Shown: positions 48,307-61,632 of the stretch, one piece after another
Numbering within the stretch: position 1 is the stretch's first letter
Layout: every line of letters begins with the position of its first letter
From: Triplophysa rosa
Lineage: Eukaryota; Chordata; Actinopteri; Cypriniformes; Nemacheilidae
Assembly (NCBI RefSeq): GCF_024868665.1
Contig: NC_079892.1
Span: 9,064,251 to 9,128,250 of the forward strand
Length of the DNA stretch: 64,000 bases
Direction of reading: 5' to 3'
Made by a program: the position numbers and the translations under genes
The notes under the pieces: model-generated
Database searches by the model: none
What the model was told of the DNA's origin: nothing
The model's input: the letters and a program-made list of their open reading frames with translations, nothing else

Positions 48307-49214
48307 CTAAACTGCTACGACACTAAAGGAGATGCACCGAATAAACTACTTTTATGTGGAAAGCTTGTCACATAATAAATACATGGCCTGTCTTTAAATC
48401 TTCAGTAAGTTGGCATTCAATTATTTTTCTATGTTACATTCCAAGTTTATGACAGGAACAACCTCATTACTATCTGACAGATGACTGACTGTCATTTATA
48501 ACGTCAGTCCCGTTATATGAAAAGTCTTAATTATTAAACTTATTGACAAAGTGTCAAATTAATTGATAGAAAATACATGTCCGTCATGCGTGTTTTTCCG
48601 TCCGTGTTCGTGCACACCACCCTTTAGTTAATTAACATCCATGACTGTACATAATCCCTGTTTTGATCCAGAACGGAATAACATTATTTAATGCTGATAG
48701 CACCTGAGGAACACTCTGGAAAACAATCTGCCTTAAATTAGCATACTAATTGAAACGGACCATATTAATGAAGTCGCATAAACACACAGAGATATACACT
48801 CACGCATGATTAGAAAGGCTTTTGATAATTAATAAAAAAGGAAAATTGCTGAACGCCTCAAAGTCGTGGGTGTGTTCCCTAACCTCTGACCTCTACACTA
48901 TTGGGAGGGATGACTTTAGACATCTGTGCCGTGTATCACCTTAATTAACTAAATGTGCAGGCATAATCAATGCATCCAGACAATAGACTTAAACCCAATG
49001 AGGCATGCCTATCAAGTATTCAGAGGGGCTGTAGGGGTCAAGAAAGGCTTAACCTGAAATCTGCAGGCAAATCATCCAAACGATACTCATGGTATTGAAA
49101 GGTGTATTAGAGAGTTCTTTAAAGCAAACACGTTAAAAATTTATATCATCATTGACAGAAATGACGTCGCTGTCCTTCCAGCATTGTCGAAGTTGACAAG
49201 CACTTTTTAATACT

Positions 49215-49345
49215 TTTTACTGGTTAGATATTTGCAAAACTCAGTGACATAAAAGGTGACTAATAATGGTGATTTATGGCACAAAAAATCATGAAATATG
49301 GAGATACAAGGTTTCAGAAGGACAGCAGCGATAATTTCATTTAAT
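49215..49345 (+). repeat. Dispersed repeat, ATGAAATATGGAG family
   Basis: TTTGCAAAACTCAGTGACAT, GATTTATGGCACAAAAAATC and GGACAGCAGCGATAA are shared with 51527-51665 and, inverted, with 9505-9600. Confidence 0.65.
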
Positions 49346-49497
49346 TTTACCTTTCATTTAATATAATTTGGAATTAACATAAATGAGATTTCTTAAACCG
49401 TTTTGATTGTATAATGTCAAAAAATATATTTGAGGATGAAACAGGATATTCAATGAGAACTAAAGAGTGTGTGGAGTTTAATTTAATTTGTTTGGGT

Positions 49498-49827
49498 TAG
49501 GGATGTCAAACGAATAATCGTGATTAATCGCATCCAGGATAAAAGTTTGTGTTTACATAATACATGTCTGTGTACTGTGCATATTAGTTTTTTATTTATA
49601 AAAACATACACATACATGCATATATTTAAGAAAAATTCTAATTTTAATTATAAATATAAAAACATGTTATATAAAAATTATAAATATTGAAATGAAAAAA
49701 TATGTATATATAATTTAAATCATTAGTGTTTTGTTTATAAATACAAAATGAATATGCACATACACAGACATATATTATGTAAACACAAACTTTTATTCTG
49801 GATGTGATTAATCGTTTGACAGCCCTA
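49498..49827. mobile_element. hAT MITE, complete, with 8-bp target duplication
   Basis: Ends TAGGGATGTCAAACGAATAA and, mirrored at the right, TTAATCGTTTGACAGCCCTA. ATCCAGGATAAAAGTTTGTG is mirrored by ACAAACTTTTATTCTGGAT. Flanks GTTTGGGT (49490-49497) and GTTTGGAA (49828-49835) agree at six of eight positions, as expected of an aged hAT duplication. Confidence 0.85.
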
Positions 49828-51209
49828 GTTTGGAATTGATTGCATTGTGAAAACTGGGCGTTTCACTCTAGCATCCACTTCTGAGGAGGCTTTTTAAGTG
49901 GAATTTGTCATGGATATTTGAACTCCCTATGAGGAATTTCTGATAAAAAGGTATCATAACATTGCAATAGCACGTAACATTGGCTTCCATTGGACCTCTG
50001 AGCTAAAAGTGCCAAAAAATGAAACGCCCCCTTCTTTGACATCTGTTGATTAATTACAATTTCCCAAAGCCTTGGAGAAAGCAAGACCAGGCAAAAAAAA
50101 ACAAAAGTGTCTCTGTGTTTTTGCCTCTTACAGCCTTTTTAACTGTGCTTTTGTTCTACGGAGCAGGAGAGTTTTGCTGAAACAACCTTTAGGGAAATTA
50201 ATTCATTTACTAAGTGTCTTAATAATTACACTGACATCGGGGTTAATTGCCTAATCCGTATTGCCATAGAAGCATCCTGTTGAAATCCCCACACAATCTG
50301 TTCCAGAAACAGGGGCCAGAGGAGACCCGCAACAGTGGGAGACTTTGACCTAAATAAAAAAAGTTCCCTCTGAATGCGAATGCTCTTTTACTGTGAATCC
50401 TAATCTGACTAACGTTGTTTGTTTTTATCCGTTCCGAGCAACGTGTGGAGCGCACAGCTATTTTTGTCTGGATCTTGCATTGGAGACATAAGTGTGAAAT
50501 TACACAAGGATAAGTTACGATTCCACATGATGTGTTTTCAAATGCCTCAGAGTCTGTTGACTTAAAAAAAAAACATAGCAATAAATGAGCCACCGAATTT
50601 AAAATAACTAAGTAATGATGCCTATAACTTTAGAAGGTGTACTGTGCAATGTTGATGCACTTCGTGCTTGAAAGACTTCAGAAACACTAATGCTGCACAG
50701 ATTTAGTGCATTTGGCTTTGGAGGGTCCTCATAATACATTAGTGCAAGATAATGAACAGATTATTGCAAAGCAGGACAAAGAAGATGATGGATCTCGCTG
50801 TCAAACCAAAACTCTTCGGGGACGAGTCCAGAGACTAAACTACGAACGCCACATTGAGCTTTTAAAGAAGTCTCATTAACAAAGCCTGAATGAGGCGTGT
50901 TATTGAAACCTCCAAAATCACATCATATTCCCATATGTAATATTCACAAATTATTAATTGGGAGTGAATAATGAGTGAACGGCTCAGCAATTTATATCTT
51001 AAAGTAGACTGGAGCCTTTCACTGTTGTAGCGCTGAACAAAGGTTACCTGTATTTAACATGTATCATGGGCATTTTTCAGCTAAATGTAAACAATAAAAC
51101 AACTACTGTATATAAAACAAAGACTGAAATCAATGTTTTTCAAAGCAACCTGCTCAACCTGCTGTACTTTGTTGACTGAAAGTACCATTGTCCTGTGAAC
51201 CCCCTTGCA

Positions 51210-51240
51210 TTAAAGTGATAGTTTACCCATAAATAAATTG
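51210..51240. mobile_element. Fold-back TTAA family, left-end stub
   Basis: TTAAAGTGATAGTTTACCC followed by ATAAATAA; only about 30 bp match. Confidence 0.5.
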
Positions 51241-51494
51241 GTTAATTTCTACTCGCTCGAACTGCCTGAATAGCGTCATGTAAACGCAGTTATCCTGTCC
51301 GTTAAACTTAAATCAATCCCCGAAACATCATCATTTCAAATGATATCCAATATACAATTTCATAATGACAGTAAAATTTGCGTGCCCTGCACGTCGAAAA
51401 ATGACGCCAAAGGGGCGCTGACCGAGCATCAATATGTGACGAGTCGGGAGTGAGAATGTGTTGCAAATATATAAAAAAATAAAGAGATAATAAT

Positions 51495-51665
51495 TGAGTT
51501 ATCTCATTTTGGAACCAAACTCTTCATTTGCAAAACCCAGTGACAGACATAAATAGTGAAAAAATAAATGATTTATGTCACAAAAATTAAATAAAAATCA
51601 CGAAACATGGAGGTTATAAAAGGACAACAGCGATATATAGAATTGGAATCACATAATGGTAAATA
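51495..51665. repeat. Two adjoining repeat pieces
   Basis: 51495-51527 is the right terminus of the TGAAGAGTTTGG family (ATTTTGGAACCAAACTCTTC). 51527-51665 belongs to the 49215 family (TTTGCAAAACCCAGTGACA, CACGAAACATGGAGG, AGGACAACAGCGATAT). Confidence 0.65.
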
Positions 51666-52235
51666 TTTTTTTTAATGACAGCTAGTCCCAGTCTCCCCAT
51701 CCATTTCTATCAGTTGGCAATTTTTTTTCCTTGGTCAATTTTGAAGCTCTAATTTCATTGAGAGACAATCAGTTACTTTGCCTTTGGATCATTCAGATAT
51801 AACTAATCACAAGTCCTCTAGCATTTTTTGCCACTTTTTCCCCTCATCATTTTTCCCCTTCATTTTTTCTTTAGATCACTGAGGTCTTCTATCTATGTTG
51901 ATATCTCATTAATCAAACTCCGGCACATGAAAGAAAGGCTGCCAACCCCATCAGCGCTCTAATAAGATCTGCTGAAGTTAATCACTGCTTCAAACGTGGA
52001 AAATTGATCAGCGTCTCCCAACAATGACATTCATTCATATTCAGCCGTCTGCCATATTGCCACAAACAGTTTCCCTGCGTGTACGAACTGCTTTATCTCA
52101 CTTTGCTGACATTCGCATTTGTCCTTAGACGCCAAGTTCTGTCATAACAACACCTTAAGATGTGTTTGGCTCTCTATATTGCACACATTTGTCAAATTTT
52201 GGATATTCAATATTTTAATATATTTACATTTTACA

Positions 52236-52385
52236 TTAACATTTATGCATTTGGCAGACGCTTTTATCCAAAGTGACTTACATTGCATTGTCCTATACAT
52301 TTGTTTCTATGTGCAATCCCCTGGGATCGAACCCACGACCTTGGCATTGTTAACGCCATGCTCTTACCGCTGAGCTACAGTAAAG
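52236..52385 (-). repeat. tRNA-derived SINE with intact promoter boxes
   Basis: On the minus strand it starts CTGTAGCTCAGCGGTAAGAG. The A box is TAGCTCAGCGGTAAGAGC (52360-52377) and the B box GGTTCGATCCC (52323-52333). An anticodon-like stem TGGCG/TGCCA holds loop TTAACAA, so the head resembles tRNA-Val(AAC). The tail reads AAAGCGTCTGCCAAATGC-type sequence. It is not a functional tRNA because the acceptor stem is missing. Confidence 0.75.
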
Positions 52386-52470
52386 CTATAATATATAAAT
52401 ATTCAATATTTTTTTATTTAAAATTTCATCTGAAGCTACTGTATCTTTCCAAAATTGGAATGGGCACTTT

Positions 52471-52845
52471 TTAAAGGGACAGTTCACCCAAAAATGAAAA
52501 TTCTGTCATCATTTACTCACTCTCATGTCATTCCGAGCATGTATGACTTTCTTTTTTCTAATGAACACAACAGAAAATATTTGGAAGAATGTTAGCAATT
52601 TTCAGTTCTAGAACAAGGTAGTCAAAGGTCCCGAGAACTCATTTTGTGTTCAACAGAACACAAAAATATACAATAAATGTTCTACTATGGTAGTCAATGA
52701 TGTCCCAGAACTGGAAATTGCTAACATTCTTTCAAATATCTTTCTTTGCGTTCAACAGAACACAGCAATTCATACAGACTTGGAACAACTTGAGGTTGCG
52801 AAAATGGTGACATAATTTTCATTTTTGGGGGAACTGTCCCTTGAA
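52471..52845. mobile_element. Fold-back TTAA MITE, complete copy
   Basis: TTAAAGGGACAGTTCACCC to TTTTGGGGGAACTGTCCCTT plus GAA, where the right TTAA has decayed. The centre mirrors GCTAACATTCTTTCAAATAT with ATATTTGGAAGAATGTTAGC. Confidence 0.82.
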
Positions 52846-54411
52846 AGGTTTCCCTGAATTTGATATTCAAGCTATTGTTTATAAATTCATACTTAAACCA
52901 TTATTCTTCATAGCAGCACACCATCATAAATAGTACAACCGGTCCCGTCACCTCATCCGACATAAGTGCTCACTAAACCTGGTATTTAGCTTTCTCTTGA
53001 AATGCTTGTCACACTCGCTGGACCAATCAGAGGTGACCTTTCGGGGTGACAAACAAAGCCAGCTGTGAGAAATTGCACACACATTCACTTACATAACCAA
53101 ATCATGTTCTCGCAAGATGAATTGCCCCGCAAAATGAACAAGACAAGCCCTTTGGACATTAATCTAAAGCTTAATTCTAATATTTCATATAACAGGGTCA
53201 CAACTATATTTGAGCACATTTACTGTAACCGCACGTTGTGCGGTGTGACGGCGAAATATATACGCTGGAGCGGCATCGCAGATTTGCTTAATTTATGAGT
53301 TATGCATTGGATGATCGGCATAATTGACTTTGTTTTCAATGAAATGATGGAGCAACAGGAACGGTCATGTATCGCAACAAGGGGAGATGATTCATTTTTC
53401 ATGCATACCTTTTTTTAATGTGCATTTGCCAAACCAAATCTCATTTCTCTTCAATTACATCAGCGTGATGCTTATTATTAAAACATCAAGCTAAAAATAC
53501 TCGCCGTGGTAATTCCGCGCTGGTCTCACGGGATGAGAAATTGGTCTGCCACATCAAATCTCTTGTCATTGCTTTGCCATTTTCTCCCATCCACTCATCA
53601 TTTCTCCCATGTCCTAAGTGAGGCTTACAGGCCCGGCACCTTCACGATCTGAGTCATGGACGGATATTTCAGCAGGTATTGGATTGCAATTCTTGTGTTT
53701 ATATCGTCCTTTCCAAGTACAGATCGATTTCTGGCAAGCGCACAGATGTCTTTTCTCAGCTATAGGTATATGGTGGATATCCCACAATCCCTGCCTCGTC
53801 TCATAACAGTCGAATTGATTATTGTTGCTCATTTTGACTGTCTGTTTCTTTAGTTGGACTGAAATGTACTCTTAACCTGCACTTTTCTTTGGCACCTTCG
53901 ATGTTTCGCATCAAGCTGCGAACGCGGGTTCAGAAGATACCAAAGCACTCCCCCGTCGAAGCGTAAATATAAATACTCAGTCATCCCTTTGGCACAAATG
54001 CCAGAAACAAACTCTGATCTACACTTTCCATTTCTTCGTACATAAAATCCGCAGCACATTCTCCATCTGTCTGTCAGTTGATACACACTCCCAATATTTT
54101 CTCAGCGGGCCGGCAAACCTAAAGAGGTCCCGTTACAACCTGTTTAGCTGATTTTGATTGACAGCCTGTCAGTTAGGCGTGACAGATGGATGTTGAATTG
54201 TTGTCTCTCACTGAGCTTAGAGTCCCATGATTCTCTCACTCCCACTAAAAGTGCCCCTACTGAGCGTAGGAAATAGGTTACATCTAAAAACTACAGTCTG
54301 TTAAAAGACTGCATCTTAAATATTCAAACATAATTGGACTCAAATTGCCCATAGTTCAAGAAAAACACTAGTGTTTTATTTCATTTGTCTACAAAGATTA
54401 CTTTTATACTT

Positions 54412-54450
54412 TAGGGGTGTTACGATATATCGTGGCACGATATATTTCAA
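54412..54450. repeat. Fragment with TAGGGGTGTTACGATATATCG end
   Basis: A hAT-like terminus TAGGGGTGTTACGATATATC followed by an imperfect inverted copy of ACGATATAT. No matching right end located. Confidence 0.45.
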
Positions 54451-54748
54451 TTCAAACATTATGACATGTATTGTAGAGCTGCCACCTTTCTTTTTAGTAC
54501 ATGACATCCGTGTAACCGTAATGGTTGAGCTGCTTACACATATAATGTATTACGTTTGTTTTGCTGTTAACAAATGATCTTTTAGGGTTTATCTTACTTC
54601 ATTCCTTTCTTAATTTATGGCCATTTTTCTGACAGACATTAAATTGTTATTACAGAAAGTTTAGTTAAACCTTGAATGTTGTCAATTCTATAACAAGTTG
54701 TATGTACAACAAAAAATCTTGAAAATTCTTTTTCGGAAATAAATCTTA

Positions 54749-55319
54749 TTGAGAGGGATAGTACAACAACAACAACAAAAAAATGGTAAAATCATTCACT
54801 CACCCTCAATATGTTCCAAACCTGTATTAATTTATTTGTTCTGTTGAACACAAATAAATATGTATGAAAAATGTGGAAAACCAAACCGTTCTGGAGCACC
54901 ATTGAGTACCATAATAGTTTTTCCCCTACTATGGAACTCAATGGTGCCCCAGAACTGTTTGGTTCCAACGTAATTATGTATTACGTAAAGTCATGAACGC
55001 GCATCGCAGAACAGAGCAAGTCGAACATTTGTGTTTATAAAGCACATACATTTTTATTTTTTTTAGAAAATGACCGATAGTTTTGCTAGATAAGACCCTT
55101 ATTCATCGTCTGGTATCGTTTAAATCCCTTTGAAACTGTAATTTTGACTTTCAACATTAGTCCATTGAAGTCCACTATATGGAGAAAAATCCTGGAATGT
55201 TTTCATCAAAAACCGTAATTTATTTTCGACTAAAGAAACAAATACATAAACATCTTAGATGACATGAGGGTGAGTAAATTATCATGAAAATGTATTTTGA
55301 AAGTGAACTACTCCTTTAA
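54749..55319. mobile_element. Fold-back TTAA family, diverged and expanded copy
   Basis: Left end TTGAGAGGGATAGTACAAC with a CAA expansion, right end AAAGTGAACTACTCCTTTAA. The arms carry ACCGTTCTGGAGCACCATTG / AATGGTGCCCCAGAACTG. About 270 bp of unrelated sequence (near 54980-55250) lies in the right half. Confidence 0.7.
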
Positions 55320-57311
55320 CTCTACTGCTTTTATTTAGTTCAAAATAATTTTATACTATCGTGAACCCTGTGTTGTGTATTGTTTTGAATTGTTTTTTAT
55401 TCCTGAGCCTTAATGAACAAATGCAATTTCCACATCTCTTACATATTTATTCTCTACTAGAAAAATGAGATGAGAAACATTTGTAAATAAAAATGGCAGG
55501 ATTATTTTGCTAAGCTAACTTCATAGCTAACATTTCATGCATCCTTATTTATTATTAAAACCAATTCATAATTAGATACAATGAGGCTATATGTTATACT
55601 TTTTACATATTTCGATTGCAAATGACACATGATATCATTTATTCTTACAACTATGAAGAGATTTACCTTAATTAAGTTCTTTGTTCTTGTTTGTTCTCAC
55701 GCATCACATTTCATATTGCCTCAAAAATCCTTTACACTGACGCTTTTGTCTCCTTGGTAACCAGGTACACTAACCGTTGTTAGGTGCAAAAAAGTGGCGG
55801 AAAGACGTCACAACTTGGTGAACTCCATAAAAATGACAATAAATCATTAGACGCTAACAAAGCAGCAAAAACAAATGACGAATGCACGGAAAATATCTCC
55901 GAGACAATTTTAATGTAACTGTCATATAACAAAAAGAAAAATAATCAGCTAGTTTTAATCAGAATCAACCCCTAGGACACAAACGTGCTCGAAGAGGAAA
56001 AAAAACACCCAGTAAGATTCATTGTAAGAAAGATATTTTTGAGATGATGCCATCTTGCCTATTGTGGCATCTCATTAGGAGTCTATGCAAATGAGAGATG
56101 TTATATCAGGATAATGAGATACTGAATACATGAATATGTATTTTTATCAAAAGTTTTAATTCCTTTGAAATGCACAAGTCTGAGATCCAGGAGGCAGAAA
56201 GTATGTCAAGCATCTTGTGACTTGGGTCATTGATATAAATAATGCCTTAAAAAAGACATTAAAGCGTTAATGGCGTTTCTCTCGACATGACAGTGGAGCC
56301 ATTATCCACATGAAGGGCCATCAATCAAACACAATACATCAATAATTGCTTACATGTAGATACATACATACACACATGATGAATAACAATGCTGTAATAG
56401 TTCCCAGAAGCGGAGAACTTTCATAAATCGCTGGCTTTGCAGATGCCAAACTGTGTCTACATTCTGACTAACCAAAGACCTAAACTATTGAGCCAGCAAA
56501 ATAATTACAACCTACAACAAGGCACTCAATTTAAGAACAACAGTTGACCTTTAAACACACTGGAGGCTGCTGGGATTTCCAATCATCAATTAGTCAAGTC
56601 TATTCCTGAGAAAGCTAAAGACTCCGCGGGGACGCTGCATCGATTGACCTATCAGCTGCCAACCGGCCCTCAAACAAGCTCTGGTGCAAAGTTTCAAAAC
56701 TACGTGTCAGCTGCAGTTTGCCACATCTTTTTTCCAGCACGTATGAAAATGGTTTCGAATGAAACAGAAGGGTTTGATAAAAGCGAAGGCAAATCTTTAA
56801 GGACTGCTATTATCTCACATTGGGATTCTGTTCTCTGCGCGTCAGATGTGTAGCTCTTATGTACCTTTCATGCCTATTATTTCTGATGACTCGCGCAATA
56901 TAGAACCTCCAGCCCGAGATGATGAATAATTCCAGCAGTTCGGCTGGGGTACTTTGTTGTTTTATACGCATGCACTGGGATCTAAAAGTTTGAGAGCACA
57001 CTAAAAGTCTGGGATTCAAAATGTGATTTACACCTTGAAGAAGAAAGTTTTCTAGGTCACCAAATGAGATGTAAGCACAAATGTGACATTGATCATGTGA
57101 CTTATCTTGCACCCAAGGTTAGATTGTGGCACACAAGACGCTCTTTTCAAATCGTTCTGTGACAACCTGGGTATTAGATTGTGCACAATCATACACTACT
57201 AAAAATAAAGGTGGTACAAAAGGTTCTTCACAGTGATGGCATGAAACTCAGAACAATCTTCTGAACACAAATTAAGATAGTTTTTAGAATTTGAGAATTT
57301 TCATTTTCCAT

Positions 57312-57487
57312 TTATAGCATTTGGGTAGATATACCTACATGTGTCCTATGGTGTGACATAACAAGAACAAACTGTTGTTAATAATATATTATTTTATATT
57401 ATTCATATTTCATGTTTCATTTCATTTTTTCTCAATATTTGCTGTCACGCCACAGGTAATAATTTACAGTTTATTTGTCAACTAACC
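57312..57487. mobile_element. GTCCTATGGTGTGACA-family element, short copy
   Basis: TTTGGGTAGATATACC and ATGTGTCCTATGGTGTGACA at the left; TGCTGTCACGCCACAGG and TTATTTGTCAACTAAC at the right. An internally deleted relative of 11695-12090. Confidence 0.65.
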
Positions 57488-57671
57488 ATTTACAGAGTAT
57501 GTTCCAGTCTGAGTTCACGATGTCATCAAAGCACAATTTTCTGTACTTATTATGATGATGACAATTTTATTTGCAAAAGAATACATTATAACATTAAAAA
57601 TGAAATATATTAGAAGTACATTCATTAGAGATCTCAGACTTTTGAAACCCCCTGTGTGTATCCGCATGACC

Positions 57672-58083
57672 AACCCGGTCTCATGAATTGCGTATAAATA
57701 ACACGTTGTTGCATTATCGTGTAATATGTACGCCAAAGTTAGATTTTGCGTGCATATGATATGCCAATGTTTGCGTGCACCTCGCTGGAGAGCAGCCATT
57801 TTGAAACGTACATGAAACACTGAAATAATTTAAATAATACTGTTATGTTTAGGATTTGGGTAGAGGTTATAATATGCACGCACGCTAACATTAGGTTTAG
57901 GGTTTGGGTTAGGGGACAGGTTAATGAGACAAATTGCTGGTTAATATGCACGCGCGCTAAATTGGCGTATCATATGCACGCAAAAATAGGCGTATCATAT
58001 GCACACAAAATCTAACTTTGGCGTACGTATTTCACGATAATGCAACGCGCGTGTTATTTATACGCAATTCATGAGACTGGGCT
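57672..58083. mobile_element. MITE with long inverted repeats and 9-bp target duplication
   Basis: AACCCGGTCTCATGAATTGC continues into GTATAAATAACACG and is mirrored at the right by CGTGTTATTTATACGCAATT and CATGAGACTGGGCT. Inner arms GCCAAAGTTAGATTTTGCGT / CAAAATCTAACTTTGGCGTA also pair. Direct repeats CGCATGACC flank it at 57663-57671 and 58084-58092. The interior has telomere-like TTTAGGGTTTGGGTTAGGGG. Confidence 0.88.
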
Positions 58084-58187
58084 CGCATGACCCAAGTCAA
58101 ACTTTAGAAAATTAAATCCACGAAATGTGTCATCATTGCACAAAACCAATACTATTAATAAATCATTTACCTACAAATATAGCTTAT

Positions 58188-58345
58188 CTCTATTGGTACT
58201 CAACTGGTAGAACGTGATGATAGCAACGCCAAAGTCACAGGTAAATTCACCTGGGAACATACTAAAAATGTAATAAATAGGTATGGCTTGAATGTACTGT
58301 AAGTTGCTTTAGATACTGATTTTAGAGTCTGCTAAATGCATGAAT
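58188..58345 (+). repeat. tRNA-derived SINE, degraded
   Basis: Plus-strand head with TACTCAACTGGTAGAACGTG (A-box region) and GTAAATTCACCTGGG (weak B box), tail GTTGCTTTAGATACTG and TTAGAGTCTGCTAAATGC. Same family as 52236-52385. Confidence 0.6.
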
Positions 58346-61345
58346 GTACTGTAAATTTCATTTTTCTATGCCCCTTCACAAAAGCTGACTGGACTGGTCT
58401 GTGTGTGTGTATGTCAGCATTGTAGCCTCTCCCCACTGTGACTCTATAATCACCAACGCCAAGTTTACAGGAAGCTCAGCATCCAGACTGTCTCATGCAA
58501 CTAAAATGAAATCCAGATTGTAGCATCTCACTTGAGCTCGCAAAGTCCCAGTAAGACCGCAAGTGCCTGTGCTCACCAGCCAAAAGTTTCGGACCACCAA
58601 AACAGATGCAACATCTGCAAGCTGTGCATGCCGCCTCTGTGAAGCTGTTTTTCTACAACGCAAGTGTGAAAAATAAATTATATGAGATATACAAGATATC
58701 TGTACCGCAGATGTTTATTGAATTGACCTGCATGGGCTTTTACTGGATCTATTCCCGGAGGTTCATTCCAAGACCCTAGAAACCATAAAAGGTTCAGGGC
58801 GTTCAATGGAATTGGCAAGCAACTTTACGACGTGGGCTCATCTTAAAGCCTGGCGGATAGAACTACTGAGCTATTTTGTGTGTGTTTCTGAGTAAAAAAT
58901 AGACAACAAAAGCAAGACAGAAAGATTAAGAGAACCGGAGGCTGATCCTGCTTGATGCATCTGAGCAATTCAATATCCTAATCATGTTTGAAGATTGAAA
59001 TAATGTGAATGATTAATGTGCACAATAAAGTGATGTGAGACTATGAGCATCAGCACAACGCCGACTGAATCAAATCTCCACTGATGAATACGTCTGGCTA
59101 CGACTGAAGTCACATTCACTAAACCGTTTTTGCGCCAAAACCAGCGACTTATTCACTAACCACCTGCGATCCAGTTTAACCAAGCAGAAAATGCGTCGAA
59201 ATAGTGCTGTGGCGTATTTCAAAATCAAAATGTTTTTCAGCGAAAAGGTCCTTTATGTAAATTAGTTTTAATACGGTTACATTATTCACAAAATGAATTA
59301 AATTAAAAAAGGCCATTTGCCTGGTGAAATTAATAAAGAATCTGATTCGAACGGTGCAGACAGTATCACGATCCGCAGTGCAATTTATGTTTAGTAAATT
59401 TCCCCCATAGTCACATATTTCATTTACACAGTGTTACATGAAATATTAATATTGTATTGAATTTCTGTGAGGTGTATAAGACTACAACAGAAAACACTGG
59501 ATGTGGGTTTCAAAAGATCCATCAAAGAGTAAATTCAAAGTTGCAAGTTGTAAATTTGATGAGGAACCTACAAAAGCCAAGTTTAGTTTAGCATGAGAAT
59601 AAAAAGAGAGCTAAAATGCCAACTGAGGCTGAAGAATTCTGACATGATAAACCAATTACAGTACAAACACTGTCTGTCGGTCTCCAATCTCACAATCCTT
59701 GAATGCTCTCTAGAATCTTTGATCCATACGAATCCTTTGAATCACACCATTCGGGTCATTTCAGGACCCTGGAGAGCGTCCAAACTACTCGCAATAGCGT
59801 GAGTGCAATAAAGCAATTAAAATCGGCAAGAGCTTCTGCTTTCTATTGGTCCTTTACAGATGAGAAGGTCATTGTTGTAGAATTTTTCTTGATGGTGATC
59901 ACTCTCTGAGCGATCAAAGGTGACAGCATCTCAAACTCCATCATCAAAGGAGCCGAGCGGTGCTGAGAAGTTAAAATAAAAGAATTTTTAACAAAAAAAA
60001 TCATTCTCAGTTGGGTACAAAAATCTGACTAAATAAACTTGGGTGCCAAAATAGGGAAGTTAATTAGACATCAGAATTCAGATTCGGTAATTAGCAAGAC
60101 TGCACAACGGTGGTACAGTATGTACAAGCCATGAGGAAAAATGCTTTTTAACTTCCTTGAGTTTAGAAATGGCGTATGAAAAAAAGAGATGTTAATGATA
60201 CAGATTGTCAATACATAAAGCATTCACACTGGCCATATGATTCTCAAATGTTTTCCTTCAGGTCTGATATTTGTGATCGTGCATTTAGAGAAATGAGTTG
60301 GTATTTTATAATTTATGTTTATAAAGCGTGTTCATTTTTTCAGCTGTTATTTAGTTTGCCTCTGTTAATTATGTTCTGACTGTGTATGAAAATGAATAGG
60401 CATGTGATTTTAAACAGCGTCTTGCAAGGATGGATGAACCTGCTGTGTTCCAAATGATGATAGCAACAGGAAACAGCTAAATGAAATAGAGAAAACCGCA
60501 GAATATGATTCGAGCCATAATCATACATCTCATCTGTCTATCACAACAGCACAAACCAAATTAACCCATGAGACAACTCATACGATTCATTAAAAATGCA
60601 GCACATCGGTTACGTAGAATACAACAAGAGCCTAAAAGCTTTCTTTAGGAAAAATGTTTCAGACTATGTGTTGATCAAAATAAATTTTAATTAAAAATTG
60701 ACGGAGCATAATTTGTGTTGAAAAATTGTAAATGGAAAAATGGCGTTTTTGATTAAAAACCATATAAATATACTGAACAGTCAGCTAGCGTGGGGAACTA
60801 AAGCAATGTATTGTATAAATATGAGCAACAGCTTGTGACAATTGTAATTATAAGCATTATAAACACTCTTTGATAAACCTGTAGCTAGACATTTTTTCAC
60901 TAACATTTAAATACATACTTTTAAAGTTGCATTTCACTAAATGAGGAAATGTTTCTGTAAAAGTAGAATATTTAGTATATTTGCCATTTTATGACTACTT
61001 ACTAACTTAAAAGAAAGTATTTTTCTGCTTTTAGTAAAACCAACAGAGTGAGCAATCTTGCAAAACCTTCCTCTGCCAACTGTGTTAACAGTGTTTTTAG
61101 TTGCATTTCACACCAAAGTGGGGTTGGGAGTTTTTTGGCCAAAATACTATAGAGAATGTGAAGCTGAGGTCACGCCCTATGTTGCATGTTGTGGTGGCGC
61201 TGCCATCTTGGGAGGATAATACTCCACTGCTATGATTGTTTTGATATGTACTATTTCTAGTTTTGTTTGATATATGGAGAAATCGAAAGTGAAAGAACCA
61301 TGGGCTTTTCCTGAACGATTCTGCGTAATGCTATTGCAGTTTTTT

Positions 61346-61571
61346 TGTCAAGATGTGTGGCAGGAGAACCCAAATGCAGGCAGGCAGTGATTAAGGGGTT
61401 AACTCAAAAGACTTTATTTTAACAAAACACAAAACAAGGACCCGCGATGGGGTAAAACAACAACAAGAAAATAATAAACAAGCACAGAACGAAGACTGAC
61501 TAAACACTAGACTGAATAAACACTTGACAAACTAAACTAAACTAAACACTTACTAAGACGATGACGCAACA

Positions 61572-61632
<61 letters not shown>

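Larger units (their letters stand above)
46461..61164. other. Intergenic stretch, no supported gene
   Basis: Long unique segments at 46.5-47.6, 48.3-49.2, 49.9-51.2, 52.85-54.4, 55.3-57.3 and 58.4-61.1 kb contain only short random ORFs. TAAT-rich blocks such as 48.6-48.99 kb may be conserved non-coding sequence, which cannot be tested here. Confidence 0.6.

Noticed and set aside
52318..52383. Functional tRNA-Val gene
   Set aside because: The acceptor stem is missing and the segment continues into a known SINE tail.
57893..57920. Telomere-like TTAGGG repeats suggesting an interstitial telomere
   Set aside because: Only a few imperfect units, located in the core of a MITE that recurs at 17250.
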